Assembly: GCA_015183035.1 (NCBI GenBank)
Contig: JACZZP010000005.1
Location: 1,054,001-1,118,000, forward strand
Source of the DNA: Meloidogyne chitwoodi
Taxonomy: Eukaryota; Nematoda; Chromadorea; Rhabditida; Meloidogynidae
Length of the DNA: 64,000 nucleotides
Direction: 5' to 3'
In this document: positions 34,832 through 46,276 of the stretch, one piece after another
How the letters are laid out: every line of letters begins with the position of its first letter
Numbering within the stretch: the stretch's first letter is position 1
Notes under the pieces: model-generated
What the model saw: only the letters and a program-made list of their open reading frames with translations
Database searches by the model: none
What the model was told of the DNA's origin: nothing
Program-made: the position numbers and the translations under genes

Positions 34832-36420
34832 TTATAAAATATCATGAAGAATATTTACTTGAATATCATTTTCTGTTATTTCACTTTGTATCCATTCAGG
34901 AATTTTTAAAATTTTTTCTTTATATAATTTATTAGTCATTTGTTTACCATTTAATAATAATGGATTTAATGTACAAACTAATAACTAAATAAATTAAAAA
35001 ATAAATTTAATATTATTATAAATTTACTTTATTATATAAAATATCAACAAAATAACAATATCCAAAATGATAACGAAATAATTCAAGTAAAAATTGTAAT
35101 TCTTCTTTTATTAATTTTTTCTAAATTTTAATTAAAAAAATATTTTAAAATTAAAATTAATTAATTATATTTACATTTATTTTTGTTTCTATAGAAAATG
35201 TGTTGATTAAAAGAATACCTAAATATATTTTTTATATTAAATTTATTTATTTAAATAAACCTTTTTCTTTTAACATTTCAAATATTTTTGTTATAATAAT
35301 TTCATCATGAACAATTTCTTTTAAAGGACAAATTAATGGATAAGAGGAATCTTCTTCTTTTATTAAATTAGAATAACAAATATCAATAATTATACATTCA
35401 AAATGACCATCTATTTATTAAATTAATATTATTTAATTAATTAATTTTACCTTTCTTTTTCCAATTTTTAATATATTCAATTGCATCTTTAATAATAATT
35501 TTATGATTTGATTTATTTTTTAAATCAAACCATTTTTGTGAAATATATCTTAAAAATAAAAAGTTTTTATTATTTATATTAAGTTAATTATTTTTTTTAT
35601 TTTTTTACTCAATTGCTGGCTCTAATTCTACAGAAATAATTTCATGCTAAATAAATAAAAATAAATAAATTAAAAATAATTAAATAAAATACATTTCCTT
35701 CAATTTCACTTAAAAAGTTTGAAATACTACCACCACCTAATCCCAAAATTAATATTTGTTGTCTTTTTTTATTTTTTACAAGAAAATCATTAACAAATAA
35801 TTGACCAATAATTGCTTTTGTATAAGGTAAAATTAATTTATTTTTATTAATATGCCAACCAGCCGAAGTTTTTAATGAAAAATTTTCTCCTTTAAAATAA
35901 ATAAATAAATATAATTTATTTAATTAATTAAATACCATGTTTTGGTATTAACATAGCAATACTAAGTACAATATTACTCATATTATTAATCATTAATCTT
36001 CTTTCATATTTATTTCTATTAAATATTTAAATTATTAATTTTATTTTTAAATTTACTTATTTTGTTCTCCAAATTCTTCAACTTTATAATCTTCAATTTT
36101 AAAACAATTATTTTTTATTTTTGTACAAATAATTTCATGAATAAAATAATTTTGTTTTTCATTTTCAATTTGTGATGGAATATAAACAATAAAATTATTA
36201 TTTTGATTTACTTTTTCTTCATAAAAAAAAATAAAAAGTAATAAACAAATCTTTAAGGTTAAATAAGTAATAAATATATTTTTTAATTTATTTTAAATAA
36301 AAATACCAAAATTGCTGATACCAAAAATAATATAATATAAAAATTAATAATTAAATTCAAATATTTTGATAAATTTTTTTCTTTAAATTTTTGTAATTGT
36401 TTTATCTGATAATCCAACAT
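34832..36420 (-). CDS. Membrane-anchored SAM-dependent methyltransferase (METTL13/spermidine-synthase fold)
   Basis: About nine exons. The N-terminus (MLDYQIKQLQKFKEKN) leads into a membrane segment (LIINFYIILFLVSAIL, continuing into ICLLLFIFF), suggesting a type II membrane or lumenal enzyme. The SAM-binding motif I is ILILGLGGGSISNFL, followed by an acidic motif II (HEIISVELEPAIE), a motif-III-like KIIIKDAIEYIKNW, and FECIIIDICYS then PLKEIVHD. These are the usual features of the METTL13/spermidine-synthase-like group, of which nematodes have an expanded membrane-bound family. A Trp-rich C-terminal part (IPEWIQSEI) ends at NILHDIL. Substrate unknown. The gene is strongly Lys/Asn/Ile-biased, as expected from the A/T content. 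Confidence 0.75.
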
Positions 36421-37432
36421 TTTATTACTTTTTAGAAAAAAAAATTAAATTTTATTACTAATTATTTAAAAAATAATTATATAGATAGATTTGATTATCC
36501 AAAATTAATTGGATTTTCAGTTAATAATTTACACATCTGCTTTTATATTTTATTAAAACTCAAATTATATAATCAGACAATTTTGGGCGAAAACTAAAAA
36601 TATAAATTTAAAATTATTAATAGAATATTATTTAATATTTTTATAAAAAATTAGAATTCAGTAAAGTCAGTCCAACTCTACTCAATTATTAACAAATTTA
36701 TTATTTTAGAATGGTTCATAACTAATCCTTATTATTCTAAAACATTCCCCACTATTTTATTTAAAAGATCTGTAACTTTTTGAATTTGAACCTTTGTTGC
36801 TTTATAATTTCATTAAACAACAAATTTAAATATTTATAAGGCATTTAATAAAATAATATTACTTATATTAATATAAAATAAAATAAATTATATCTTTTAC
36901 AATAATAAAATAACTTTTAAATATTTATTTACATTTAAAATTTATTTTAGATATTAGTATTTTTTAATTATTTTAAGTTTTGGTCATCCATTAAAAAATA
37001 AAAAAATATTAAATTACTTATAATTTAATATTTATTTAAGGTTTTTATGGAAGTTTATATTTTATAATACCAACAAGACTACCTAATTTATATTTTTAAA
37101 AATATTTTAATAAAAAATTTAAATCTCCTTATTATTTTAATTTTTTTCTGTACTTTTTAACTTTTATATATTCCTTTTTTACGTGAGTAAATTACCTAAT
37201 TATATTTAGGATTAAACATTTTTCCCTAAAAAGATCCTACTCTTTTATTTTTTAATTTTTTTCTATCCCAACACATCAAAGAACTTCTTCCATTAAATAT
37301 AAATATAACAATCGACTCTTTTCTGCGCTCTATATATTTTAATAAAAAAATTCTTTTATATACACTAATCTTTTGATCATTTTAAAAATATTTTTCCTTT
37401 TTTAAAAAATAAAATAAAAAATAATATTTACT
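36421..37432. other. Intergenic, divergent spacer between methyltransferase and Ly6-like genes
   Basis: A/T-rich, with a slightly richer patch at about 37250-37340 (includes CAATCGACTCTTTTCTGCGC) close to the Ly6-like start, which may be promoter or leader sequence. No exon seen. Confidence 0.45.
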
Positions 37433-38430
37433 ATGAATAATTCATATTTTTTATTATTTATTCTTTTAATATTCCCTTCATTTAATTATTTTTTATCTTC
37501 TTTATTTGCAAATGGATTTGAGTGTTTTGTATGTAATTCTGATTCAAATGATGATGATACTAAACCTTGTATAGGAAAAGTAAAAATTAAAAATTGTTTT
37601 TTATTTATAATATTATTTTATAAAAAAAGATAGAAGAATGTCCAATAGGACCTTCAGGAACTCAAAGTTGTTCAACTCTTCTCTACTTTTCTAAACGAGA
37701 AAATTCTGGACTTCCACATATGCGTAAATTTTGTACAAGTCCAGGAATTCAATTAGGACTTGCTTTAGAAAAATATCAATTAAATATAAAAAATAAAATA
37801 GGTTTATGTCAAAGTGTTGAACAATGGGTTATTTCTTTTTAAATTAAATAATAATAAATATATTTTATAGTTAATTTATCAAATTGATCAACAACAACAA
37901 TATTCTCAATTTAATTTAAAAAATTCTCATTTCATTAAAAATCAAAAAATATTAAGTAACACTAAAAGAAGAAAAATATTTAATGAACAAAAATTAGAAT
38001 TTTCGGAAAGGAGAAAAAGAAATAATAATAATAGAGATAATGGAAGTCCATCACCACCTCAGAGTCATGTAAAAATTTTATATTAAATTTTATTAAATAT
38101 AAATGGGCAAAAAATAATTATTTTAAATTAATTTTAAATTATTCTTAAATTAAAAAAATATAAAATAAATTTTTAAATATTTTAAAATTTATAAAAAAAA
38201 AACATTAATTATCTCAAATTGTAAACTTATTAATTTAAAAATATTTTAAAATTAATTTAAATTTATTTTTAAAGTCTTCAACAATTCTCTGTATTTGTAA
38301 TAAATCTTTATGTAATGAAGGTGATTTTGAACAAATTTTGGAAAATTCACAAATTAGTGATATTAAAGTAAAAAATAATAAATTTAATATTATTGAAGAA
38401 AATGAAGAAGAAAAATTAAAAATAATTTAA
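37433..38430 (+). CDS. Secreted Ly6/uPAR-like three-finger protein
   Basis: Four exons. Signal peptide LLFILLIFPSFNYFLSSLF. The mature part begins FECFVCNSDSNDD, the standard LU-domain start (C-x2-C), continues with KPCIG, EECPIG...QSCSTLLYFSK, MRKFCTSPG and IGLCQSV, and ends with ICICNKSLCNEGDF, the C-x-C...CN ending typical of three-finger proteins. A long Gln/Asn/Lys/Arg-rich insert (exon 3, including KRRKIFNEQK and ERRKRNNNN) separates the middle and the last fingers, which is unusual. No C-terminal hydrophobic tail follows, so it is likely soluble, not GPI-linked. Its stop lies only 43 bases from that of the convergent coiled-coil gene. The partner is unknown. Confidence 0.7.
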
Positions 38431-38473
38431 AAATAAATATTTTTAATTTAATTTTTAAAATTTAAAATATATT

Positions 38474-41397
38474 TTAATCAGTTTTTGTTCTTCTACTATT
38501 AATATTTAAAGATTTATTAATTCCTGTAATATTTTTATTAATTTTTTGTTTTGTTGTTTTACTAGATAATTGTGAAGGTGAATTATTATTAGATGAACTA
38601 GCAGTTGTTGATGGACGTAAATTAGTTATTAAACTATTACTTGATTTTGGAGATTCTAATTGAGGATTATTTGATACAATAACAATCATTTGACGAAGTT
38701 TTTGAATTAAACGTTCAAATTCTTCACAACTTTAATTTTTTTAAAATTAATTATAAGCTAGTCTTCTATTTTATTTTTAAAAAAATAATATTAAAAAAAG
38801 CATACTCCTCTGCCTGACGACCTATTTGTTGTTTAAGTCTTCCACTAGTTAATCTATATTTTTCTAAAAATTCATTAATTAATTCTGCTGCTCTTTTAAC
38901 TCTATTTTCTCTGATATTTAACTTAAAAATTAATTAATTTATTTAAATATTTATTTATTTATTAAAACCATTTCACGTAATTCTCCAATTCTTTCCTCTA
39001 AATCTACCTTTTCTTCTCTTAATACTTTATTTTCATTTGCAAGTGATTGAGAAAGGCTTTGTAATGCTTCTAATTCTCTTTGAGCTCTAATTTGTGCTGA
39101 ACGATGTTCTTTTTCTTGTAAATTCCATTCTCTTTGCTAAATAAATATTTGAAAATAATATTAAAAATTTATTTTCAAAAAAATACTTTTTCTCCCAATG
39201 TTCTAGCTGTTTCTTGTTGTTGAGACCATTTATCACGTGCTAATTCTAATTCCATTTCCAAAAGATCATTCTTTTGTCTCAACTAAATAATTAAAAAATA
39301 AATATCTTCTTTAATCTTAAATTTAATAATTATAAGTGGAGAATAGGGCTGAGAAGAATCAAAGAGTTTTTGAGAATGGAAGTATACCCCTGCTTGATTT
39401 AAGAAAGTTATCTCCTATTTATTTAATTAATTAATAACTTCATCAATTTGTATTTCTGCTTCACTTCTTTCATGTTCTGATCTTTCTAGTCTATCGTTTA
39501 TTTGTTGTATTTTTTCATTAAGTTCATCAATTGTTCGTTGACGTTTTTCTTGTTCTTCACGACGGAAACTATTCTCTCTTTGTTCTGATTTTATTTTTAA
39601 TTCACTCAATTCTCTCTTAAATAAATAAATATTATTATTTTCCTTTTAAATAAACCTCTAAACTTTCTTCTCTTATATGACTAGTTTCCAATTCATTATT
39701 TAAAGTATTTATTGTTATTTTTAATTTTTGTTCAATTTTTTCATTTTCATTTTTTTGTTTAAAATTTTCTGTTGTTTTTTCATTTAAATTATTTTTTAAA
39801 TTATCAAAATCTTTAATTTGTTGTTTTAATTTTGTATTTAAAATTTCAATTTCTTGTTCTAATTTAATCATTTTTGTTTCTTTTTCTGCAAGTAAAGGTG
39901 TTAATCCTTCTAAACGACGTTGTAATTCAACATTTTCAGAAAGTAAAGAATGTCGTTCATCACTCATTCTTCCTATAATTTTAATAATAAATTATTTAAA
40001 GAATATTGGATTCTTTTCATATTATTTTTAAAAAATTATCCCTAAACTATAATTTAATTATTCCATAATGTTCCATGGTTTTTATTAAATAAAAAACTAA
40101 ATAATATGTTTTATTTTTATATTCTTTTAAATAATTTAACAAAAATTCTTAAAATTAAAATTAAAAAAACCTTCAGCTAATCTCAATCTTCTTTCCAATT
40201 CTTTCCTTTCTCCTTTAATTCTTAAAATTTCTGCTTCTTTTATTCTAATTTCTTGTTTAAAAAGTTCTTCACGTTCTTCAAATTCTTTTTGTTCTTTTCT
40301 TCTTTCTGTTAATAATTTATTTTCTTCATTTTTAATTTTCCAATTATTATTATTATTAAATATTTCATCAGAATTATTTCCACTAGTATTATATTCTTCT
40401 TCTTCATTATCCCAATATTTAATTTCCTCTTTTTTATTATTATTTTCTCCATTAAAAAATCCAACTTTTTTTTGTTTTTTTATTAATTTATTTATCATTT
40501 TATTATTATTATTTATTATTTTATTATTTTCATATTTTTCTTTTTCATTCAATTTTTTTAAATTTGGATTTTTATTAAATAAAATTGGTGAATTTTTTAT
40601 TCTTTCATTATCTTCATTAGATTGTTTTGTAAATAAAACACCTTTTTCTGTAGCACCACGTCTTTAAATTAATTAATTATTTTTTAAGAAATTAATATTA
40701 AAATATTATTAAATAAATTAATTAAAATAATTTTTTTATTTTTATTTAAAATTTTGGGAATGAGAGGTTAGTGATATTTAGATAATTTTATAACTTGATC
40801 TAATTGAGTAAATAATATTTTTTAATTAATTAATTAAAATAAAAATACTAACAAATAAGCATTTTCCAATTCTAGCACCTCAATTTGTGTTTGTAAATTT
40901 TGAATATAAACACCTTCTAAAAAAGCCATATTAGGAATACATTTACAATTTCCATTCCTAGTATTACATTGACAAATTCCTCCTCTATTATGTTGTTCTG
41001 AAGTATTAAAAACAGAAATTGCAGATGTTGAAAATGTTGAATTTCTTCGATTATTATCAGCTAATTGTCCAGCACTACCACTTCTTCTAATTATTTTATT
41101 TAAATAAGATTGTTTTTGATTATTTTCAATTATTTGTTTTTGTTGATTTCGACGTGTTATTGTTGTTATTCCTCTACCAAAAGCAATATTTGTTGAGGAA
41201 GAAGAGGAAGAAGGCACTTTTTGTTGTTGTAATGGTAGTGGAATACTTTTTCCTTTTTTTAAAAAAATACTATATTTATTTAAAAAGAAAAGTATAAATT
41301 AATTATTAATAACAGATATATATATTATTTAATTTAATTTACCTGTCACCATCAGATTTGGATAATTATTTACAGCATAATTAAAATTATTGTTCAT
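38474..41397 (-). CDS. Long coiled-coil protein, unidentified
   Basis: At least nine exons. The start MNNNFNYAVNNYPNLM leads to a Ser-rich region (VPSSSSSSTNIAFGRG, RRSGSAGQL, CQCNTRNGNCKC). A segment YIQNLQTQIEVLELENAYL then opens an extended coiled coil of several hundred residues rich in Glu, Lys, Arg and Gln (for example LLSENVELQRRLEGL, RTIDELNEKIQQINDRLE, LEMELELARDKW). It ends in a Ser/Asn-rich tail (STTASSSNNNSPSQL). There is no signal peptide and no catalytic domain. The heptad pattern and length suggest a cytoskeletal, centrosomal or ciliary scaffold, but I cannot name the family. One long exon (about 40150-40673) encodes Lys/Asn/Glu-rich low-complexity sequence. Confidence 0.75.
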
Positions 41398-42603
41398 CAA
41401 AATAAATTATTATTATTATTATTATATTAATGAGCATTGTAAAAAGGCATTATTATTATTATTATTTTAATAACTAAATAATTAATAAACAAAAAAATAT
41501 ATTTATAAATAAATAAATAAAAAGTTAAATAATTATAATAATTTTAATGCTTTTTCTAGAGTTTCACAAAGAAAATATTTGAAAGAAAAATCTAGACCGA
41601 GATTGTTAACCGAGAATAATACTTTAAAAAACATATTTTTCAATCGCTAGAGCAACCATTTTTAAAATTTTTGCTTTTCTAAAAATCACAAATAAAGGAT
41701 GTTTTTTTCTATTTCAATTTATTTTACAAATAAATTTGGGGATATATTTTAAATATTATTATTTATTAATAAAGAGGCAGATTCTGAGCTCCTAAAAGTT
41801 TATTCATAATTAAATATATTTATTTGTTTATAATATTAATTATTATATGCACAAAATTAACAAAATTAATAAACAATTAATTTATAATTCGGCTGGCAAA
41901 ATTAATTAAGAGTATAAAAAATAAATTCTTTATTTTTTAAATTTATATTAATAATATTTATTTGGTCAACAGTGGACAACAACAACAACAAACAACGTTG
42001 CTATTGGTAACGCTTATCCTTTTGCTTATATTTAAATAAATAAATATATTTTTATTGATATTTTAGTATATATCAAATGAAACAAATACTAGAAAAGAAA
42101 TATGAATTTTATTTAAAAATAAAAATAAAAAGTATTAAAACTATAAATATTTATACATATTTATTTATTAGAAGAAATAATAATTAAAATAAATATTTAA
42201 TAAAATAAAAATGATTAATTTTGATTTACTTATAATATTTTTGTTTTGGATAAAATATTAAAAAAGATGTTTCTACAAAAAATTATTTTCTATTAAAAGA
42301 TAAGAACCGAAATTATATATCAACTATATTTTTTAAGATAATCTATTAAAGACTAAAAGTCCAATCTCCGAATATTAAATTAATTTAATTAAAAAAAAAT
42401 AAATTAATCTTTTTAATAAATAATAATTGGCAAAATTTTCAACTTTTAGTCTTTTAAAATAAATTTTGGTTTAAATAATTAAACAAATATATTAGGATTT
42501 AATCTCTCTAAATCTTTACTAAAAAAAATTCTAAATTCTTATAAAGTCTAGTCATTCTTAAAAATAAAAAATAATTTGTTTTTCTTTTTTTAAATAATTT
42601 TAT
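41398..42603. other. Intergenic DNA with ATT microsatellites
   Basis: Two (ATT)n tracts at about 41408-41425 and 41449-41466 lie just upstream of the coiled-coil gene. CAACAACAACAA occurs near 41980. The rest is A/T-rich, with no gene recognised. Confidence 0.5.
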
Positions 42604-44692
42604 TTAATTTAACAATTTAAGCTTATTTTTCTTCTTCTCTTCTTCTTCTTCTTCATTAATACAATGTCGACATTTATAAGTAAATTCACTTTTTTTCATA
42701 TTTTTTAAATCTTTTTTTGTAAAATTTGCACAATTTCCATGAATCCAAAAATTACATTTTATACATTTAATTGAACCTTTCCTTTCAATTCCTTCATGTT
42801 CACCACAATAAATACAATGATATTTATATAATTTAATTTCACCTTAATTAATTAATTAATTATATATAATTAAATAAATTAAGCATTTCTAAAACTTACG
42901 ATTAATAACTTTTTTAATATATTCTTTTGTTATTGGATAATCTCCAATTTCTTCATAACTAACCCAACTATCTAAAATTTATATTATTATTTATAGATTT
43001 TAATTAAATATTTTTTAAATATTCTTACTTTCACTATCATCATAACCTTTCCATTTTATCTATTTTAAAATATATTTTAGATTAAAAAAATTAAAATTAA
43101 TGTTATATTTAGCTATATGCTTGTGGTCTTTTCTCTTGAGTAAAAAACCAAAAAACAAATATTTAATTAATTAATTATTTATAATTTACCAAAAAATAAA
43201 TATCTTCATCATCATCTTCATAAACATATAAAAAATTTTCAATTTCAAAAAACTCTTCTTTTCCATCCAATACTATTTTATCCTTATGATAACTTTCTTC
43301 TTCACAATAAAGTCTTTTTAAATGATTTATAAGTTTTGTTACCTAAAAAATTAATTTAATAATATAATTTTATTATTATTATATTAATTTAATTTAAAAT
43401 TTAATTAACAATTTAATTTAATTATTTAAAAACAAACAAACATTTTCTGGTTCTTTCTTGTTTTTAAATGGAATTATTTCTTGTATTGGTCTTGATTCAA
43501 TATCACAAATAAGTTCATTTTCGTTTTCTAATTTTTATTTAAAATTAATTTTAAATTAAATTTTTTAAATAAAATTACCAAATTGATTTATTTCATTAGA
43601 ATTATATAAAACAATTTGTAAATTATTATTTGTTATATTTTCATTAACATTATCTTTTTAATTAAAAAAATATTTATGTATTTTTAATTATTTTATTTTA
43701 AGAATTAAATTTTAATTAAAATTATAATAATTAATTTTTGTTATTGGGACGAAACCCTTAAATTAAAATAATGAATTGACACTTGAGAGTTCTTTTTATT
43801 AAAAAATATTTTAAATATTTACTCTCTAATAAAACTTAAATTAATAAATTTATTTATTTTAAAAAATAAATAAATAACTTACTAATATTAATATTATTAT
43901 TTTTATTTAATAATTTTAAATTAATTTCTTTTATTTTATTTATTAATAATTTAATATTATTTTCATCATTTTTATTTTCTTTATTATTTTTAATTAAATT
44001 AATTTTATAAGATAATAAATTAATTTCCAACCAATAATTTTCAATTAATAAATTTTTATAATATTTTTCTAAATTATTAATTGATTGTTTTATTTCATTA
44101 ATATTTTTATTAAAATTTAATAATTTTTTTTGTTTTTTAATTTCTACTAAATTATTATTTTTTAATATTGATAATTTAATTGTATTTGAATTAATATTTT
44201 CTAAATCTTCAAATTCTCTTTTAATTATCTTAAATAAATATTATAAATATTAATTTAAAATATAAGGGTTATAATAATATTAAAAATAAAAACATTCATT
44301 TTAATAAAATAAAATAATAAATTTTTTAATATTTTTAATTCCTTCAAATTTATATTTTATTTTACCTGATTTTTTAATTCTGGTATTTCTTCTTCAATAA
44401 TAGGATTTTTTTGTAATAATTTAATTTTAAATAATATATTATTATTTAAATTTAAATTTTCAGAAATATAATAAATTTCATAATTTTTATCATTTTTTGA
44501 ATAATTAATATTTTTAACATTTTTATTATTATTAAAATTATTATTATATAATTTTATTTCAAATTTTGGAGAGGAATTTTGTTTATTAATAAAATTAAAT
44601 GCTCTACTTTCTGACCAATCATTTTTTATTTCAATTTTTAATGTTGAATTGATAAATAAAAATAAATTAAAAAATATTAAAAAATTTAACAT
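42604..44692 (-). CDS. Putative secreted protein with coiled coil, chromodomain and PHD finger
   Basis: Eight exons join in phase. The N-terminus MLNFLIFFNLFLFINSTLK looks like a signal peptide. A Lys/Asn/Ile-rich, probably coiled-coil region follows (about residues 30-230). A chromodomain comes next: EEFFEIENFLYVYEDDD, YFLIKWKGYDDSENSWV, YEEI...ITKEYIKK, which keeps the aromatic residues and W-K-G-Y core of methyl-lysine readers. The C-terminus is a PHD finger with the full C4HC3 set: CIYC, CIKC, WIHGNC, CRHC. An acidic then basic tail follows (EEEEEEKKKNKLK). Chromodomain-PHD pairs read histone marks in the nucleus, and a signal peptide is not expected. This could be a secreted effector aimed at host nuclei, or a nuclear protein whose start is mis-modelled. 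Confidence 0.75.
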
Positions 44693-45001
44693 TTTTTTAA
44701 AAAATTAATTTAATTAATTAAAATTTAATTAATTAATTTTTTTAATGACATAAAATTATTTATTTATTTATAAAATATTAAATTTGCCCTTTCCATACCT
44801 TTAATATTTTTTTTATTTTACACGTTCACAATTTTGATTATTTTATCGATTAAGCAAATCATTTAAGAGAATTTATTTTTAAATTATTTTTTATTAAAAA
44901 ATATAAATTTATATTTTTAGAAGAAATATAAAGTATTTTATAAGGAAAATAAATAAAAAGTTAAATTTAATTAATTTGGAAATAAAAATATTTTTTTAAT
45001 T
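44693..45001. other. Short spacer between two minus-strand genes
   Basis: 309 bases of A/T-rich sequence upstream of the chromodomain-PHD gene. It contains the most likely promoter but no motif I recognise. Confidence 0.4.
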
Positions 45002-46242
45002 TTAATTAATTAAAAATATATTTAAATAAATAAATATTATTTTAAAAAATAAAAATATTAAAAATAATTTTTGTTTCTTTTTTCTATAAGAATTATTTGT
45101 TAAAGCTAAAGCATTAGAAGAAGAATCTTCTTTTTTTCCAAAAATTAATTGACCTTTCCATTTTTCTATTTCTATATATTTTTTAGTCCAACTTTTTTCT
45201 GTTCCAGAATAACAATATTTACGTTTCTAAAATTAATAAATTTTAAAAATAAATTTAATTATTTTTATTAAACTTGACAAATACATTCTTGAATATCTAC
45301 TTGATCATGTAATCTATAATAAATAAATTAATTAATTATTTAAATAAATAAAACCTTTGACAACTATTATCTTTTCTTTGTTTTAAAACTAGAGGATCAA
45401 TAGCTCCAAAACGTTCAGCACAGCCACGAAGAACAAAAGCATTACCAACATTATGGTCAGTAAGTACTAATGTTTGGCAATGACTGTAACCTGGACATAT
45501 TTGTCTAGGTAATAAATTTAAATCTTTTGAATTAACACAATTTGTAGTTATTGACTCTAATGAAGGAAATTGGGCACGTCTAACAGAAAGTAAATTTTTT
45601 ATCTAAATTTAATTAATTAATTATAATAATTAATTAATAAAAACTAACAACTCTTTGCATTTGTTCAGTTAAAATATTTAAAGGTGAAGCACAATAAAAA
45701 CACCAATTAATTTCTTTATAATTGTTTGTTATAGAACTTTGAAAACTTTCATTTAATTTTACAAAAGAAGAAGATAATTTATTTTTTTCTTCAATAAATA
45801 AATTTTGTGAAGAAAAATGTTCTTTAAAAAAATATTTAATTTTTATTTTTTAATTATTAAAAACAAACCAGTAGTAGGAGGTATATAATTTTCAGGAAAT
45901 AAATTTTGAGCATTTTTATTATTATTTGGAAATAATTTTTGACCAGTTTGGAATTCAAAAATACGTTTTTCATCTTCTTTTATCTAAAAATAATAATAAT
46001 TTTTAAATTTTAATAAAAAAGGGTATTTTTTAATTTAATTTCTGTTTAAATAAAAATTAAAAAAATATTAATTAATTAATATATTTTAAAAATATTATTT
46101 ATTTTTATAAATTTAATTATTATTTTTTTACTTGAGCAATTCTTTTTGTTTCATCTTGTTCATTCCAAGAATAAATACAATTAATAAATAAATAAAATAT
46201 ATAATAATTTGATAATAATTTTGAGGTAAATAAATTAAACAT
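45002..46242 (-). CDS. Secreted or GPI-linked Ly6-like cysteine-rich protein
   Basis: Six exons in phase. The start MFNLFTSKLLSNYYIFYLFINC includes a signal peptide. After a Lys/Asn/Phe-rich spacer the Cys-rich part reads NWCFYCASPL, ITTNCVNS, QICPGYSHCQTLVL, FVLRGCAERFG, DNSCQRL, IQECICQKRKYCYSG, which resembles the nematode Ly6/three-finger layout (C-x2-C-A-S start, RGCA middle, C-x-C near the end). A hydrophobic C-terminal run (LFLIFLFFKIIFIYLNIFL) ends at the stop codon, as in a GPI-anchor signal or single membrane span. Function unknown; Ly6-like proteins in nematodes often modulate receptors at synapses or cilia. It differs from the Ly6-like gene at 37.4 kb in the spacer and in having the tail. 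Confidence 0.65.
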
Positions 46243-46245
46243 TTT

Positions 46246-46276
<31 letters not shown>

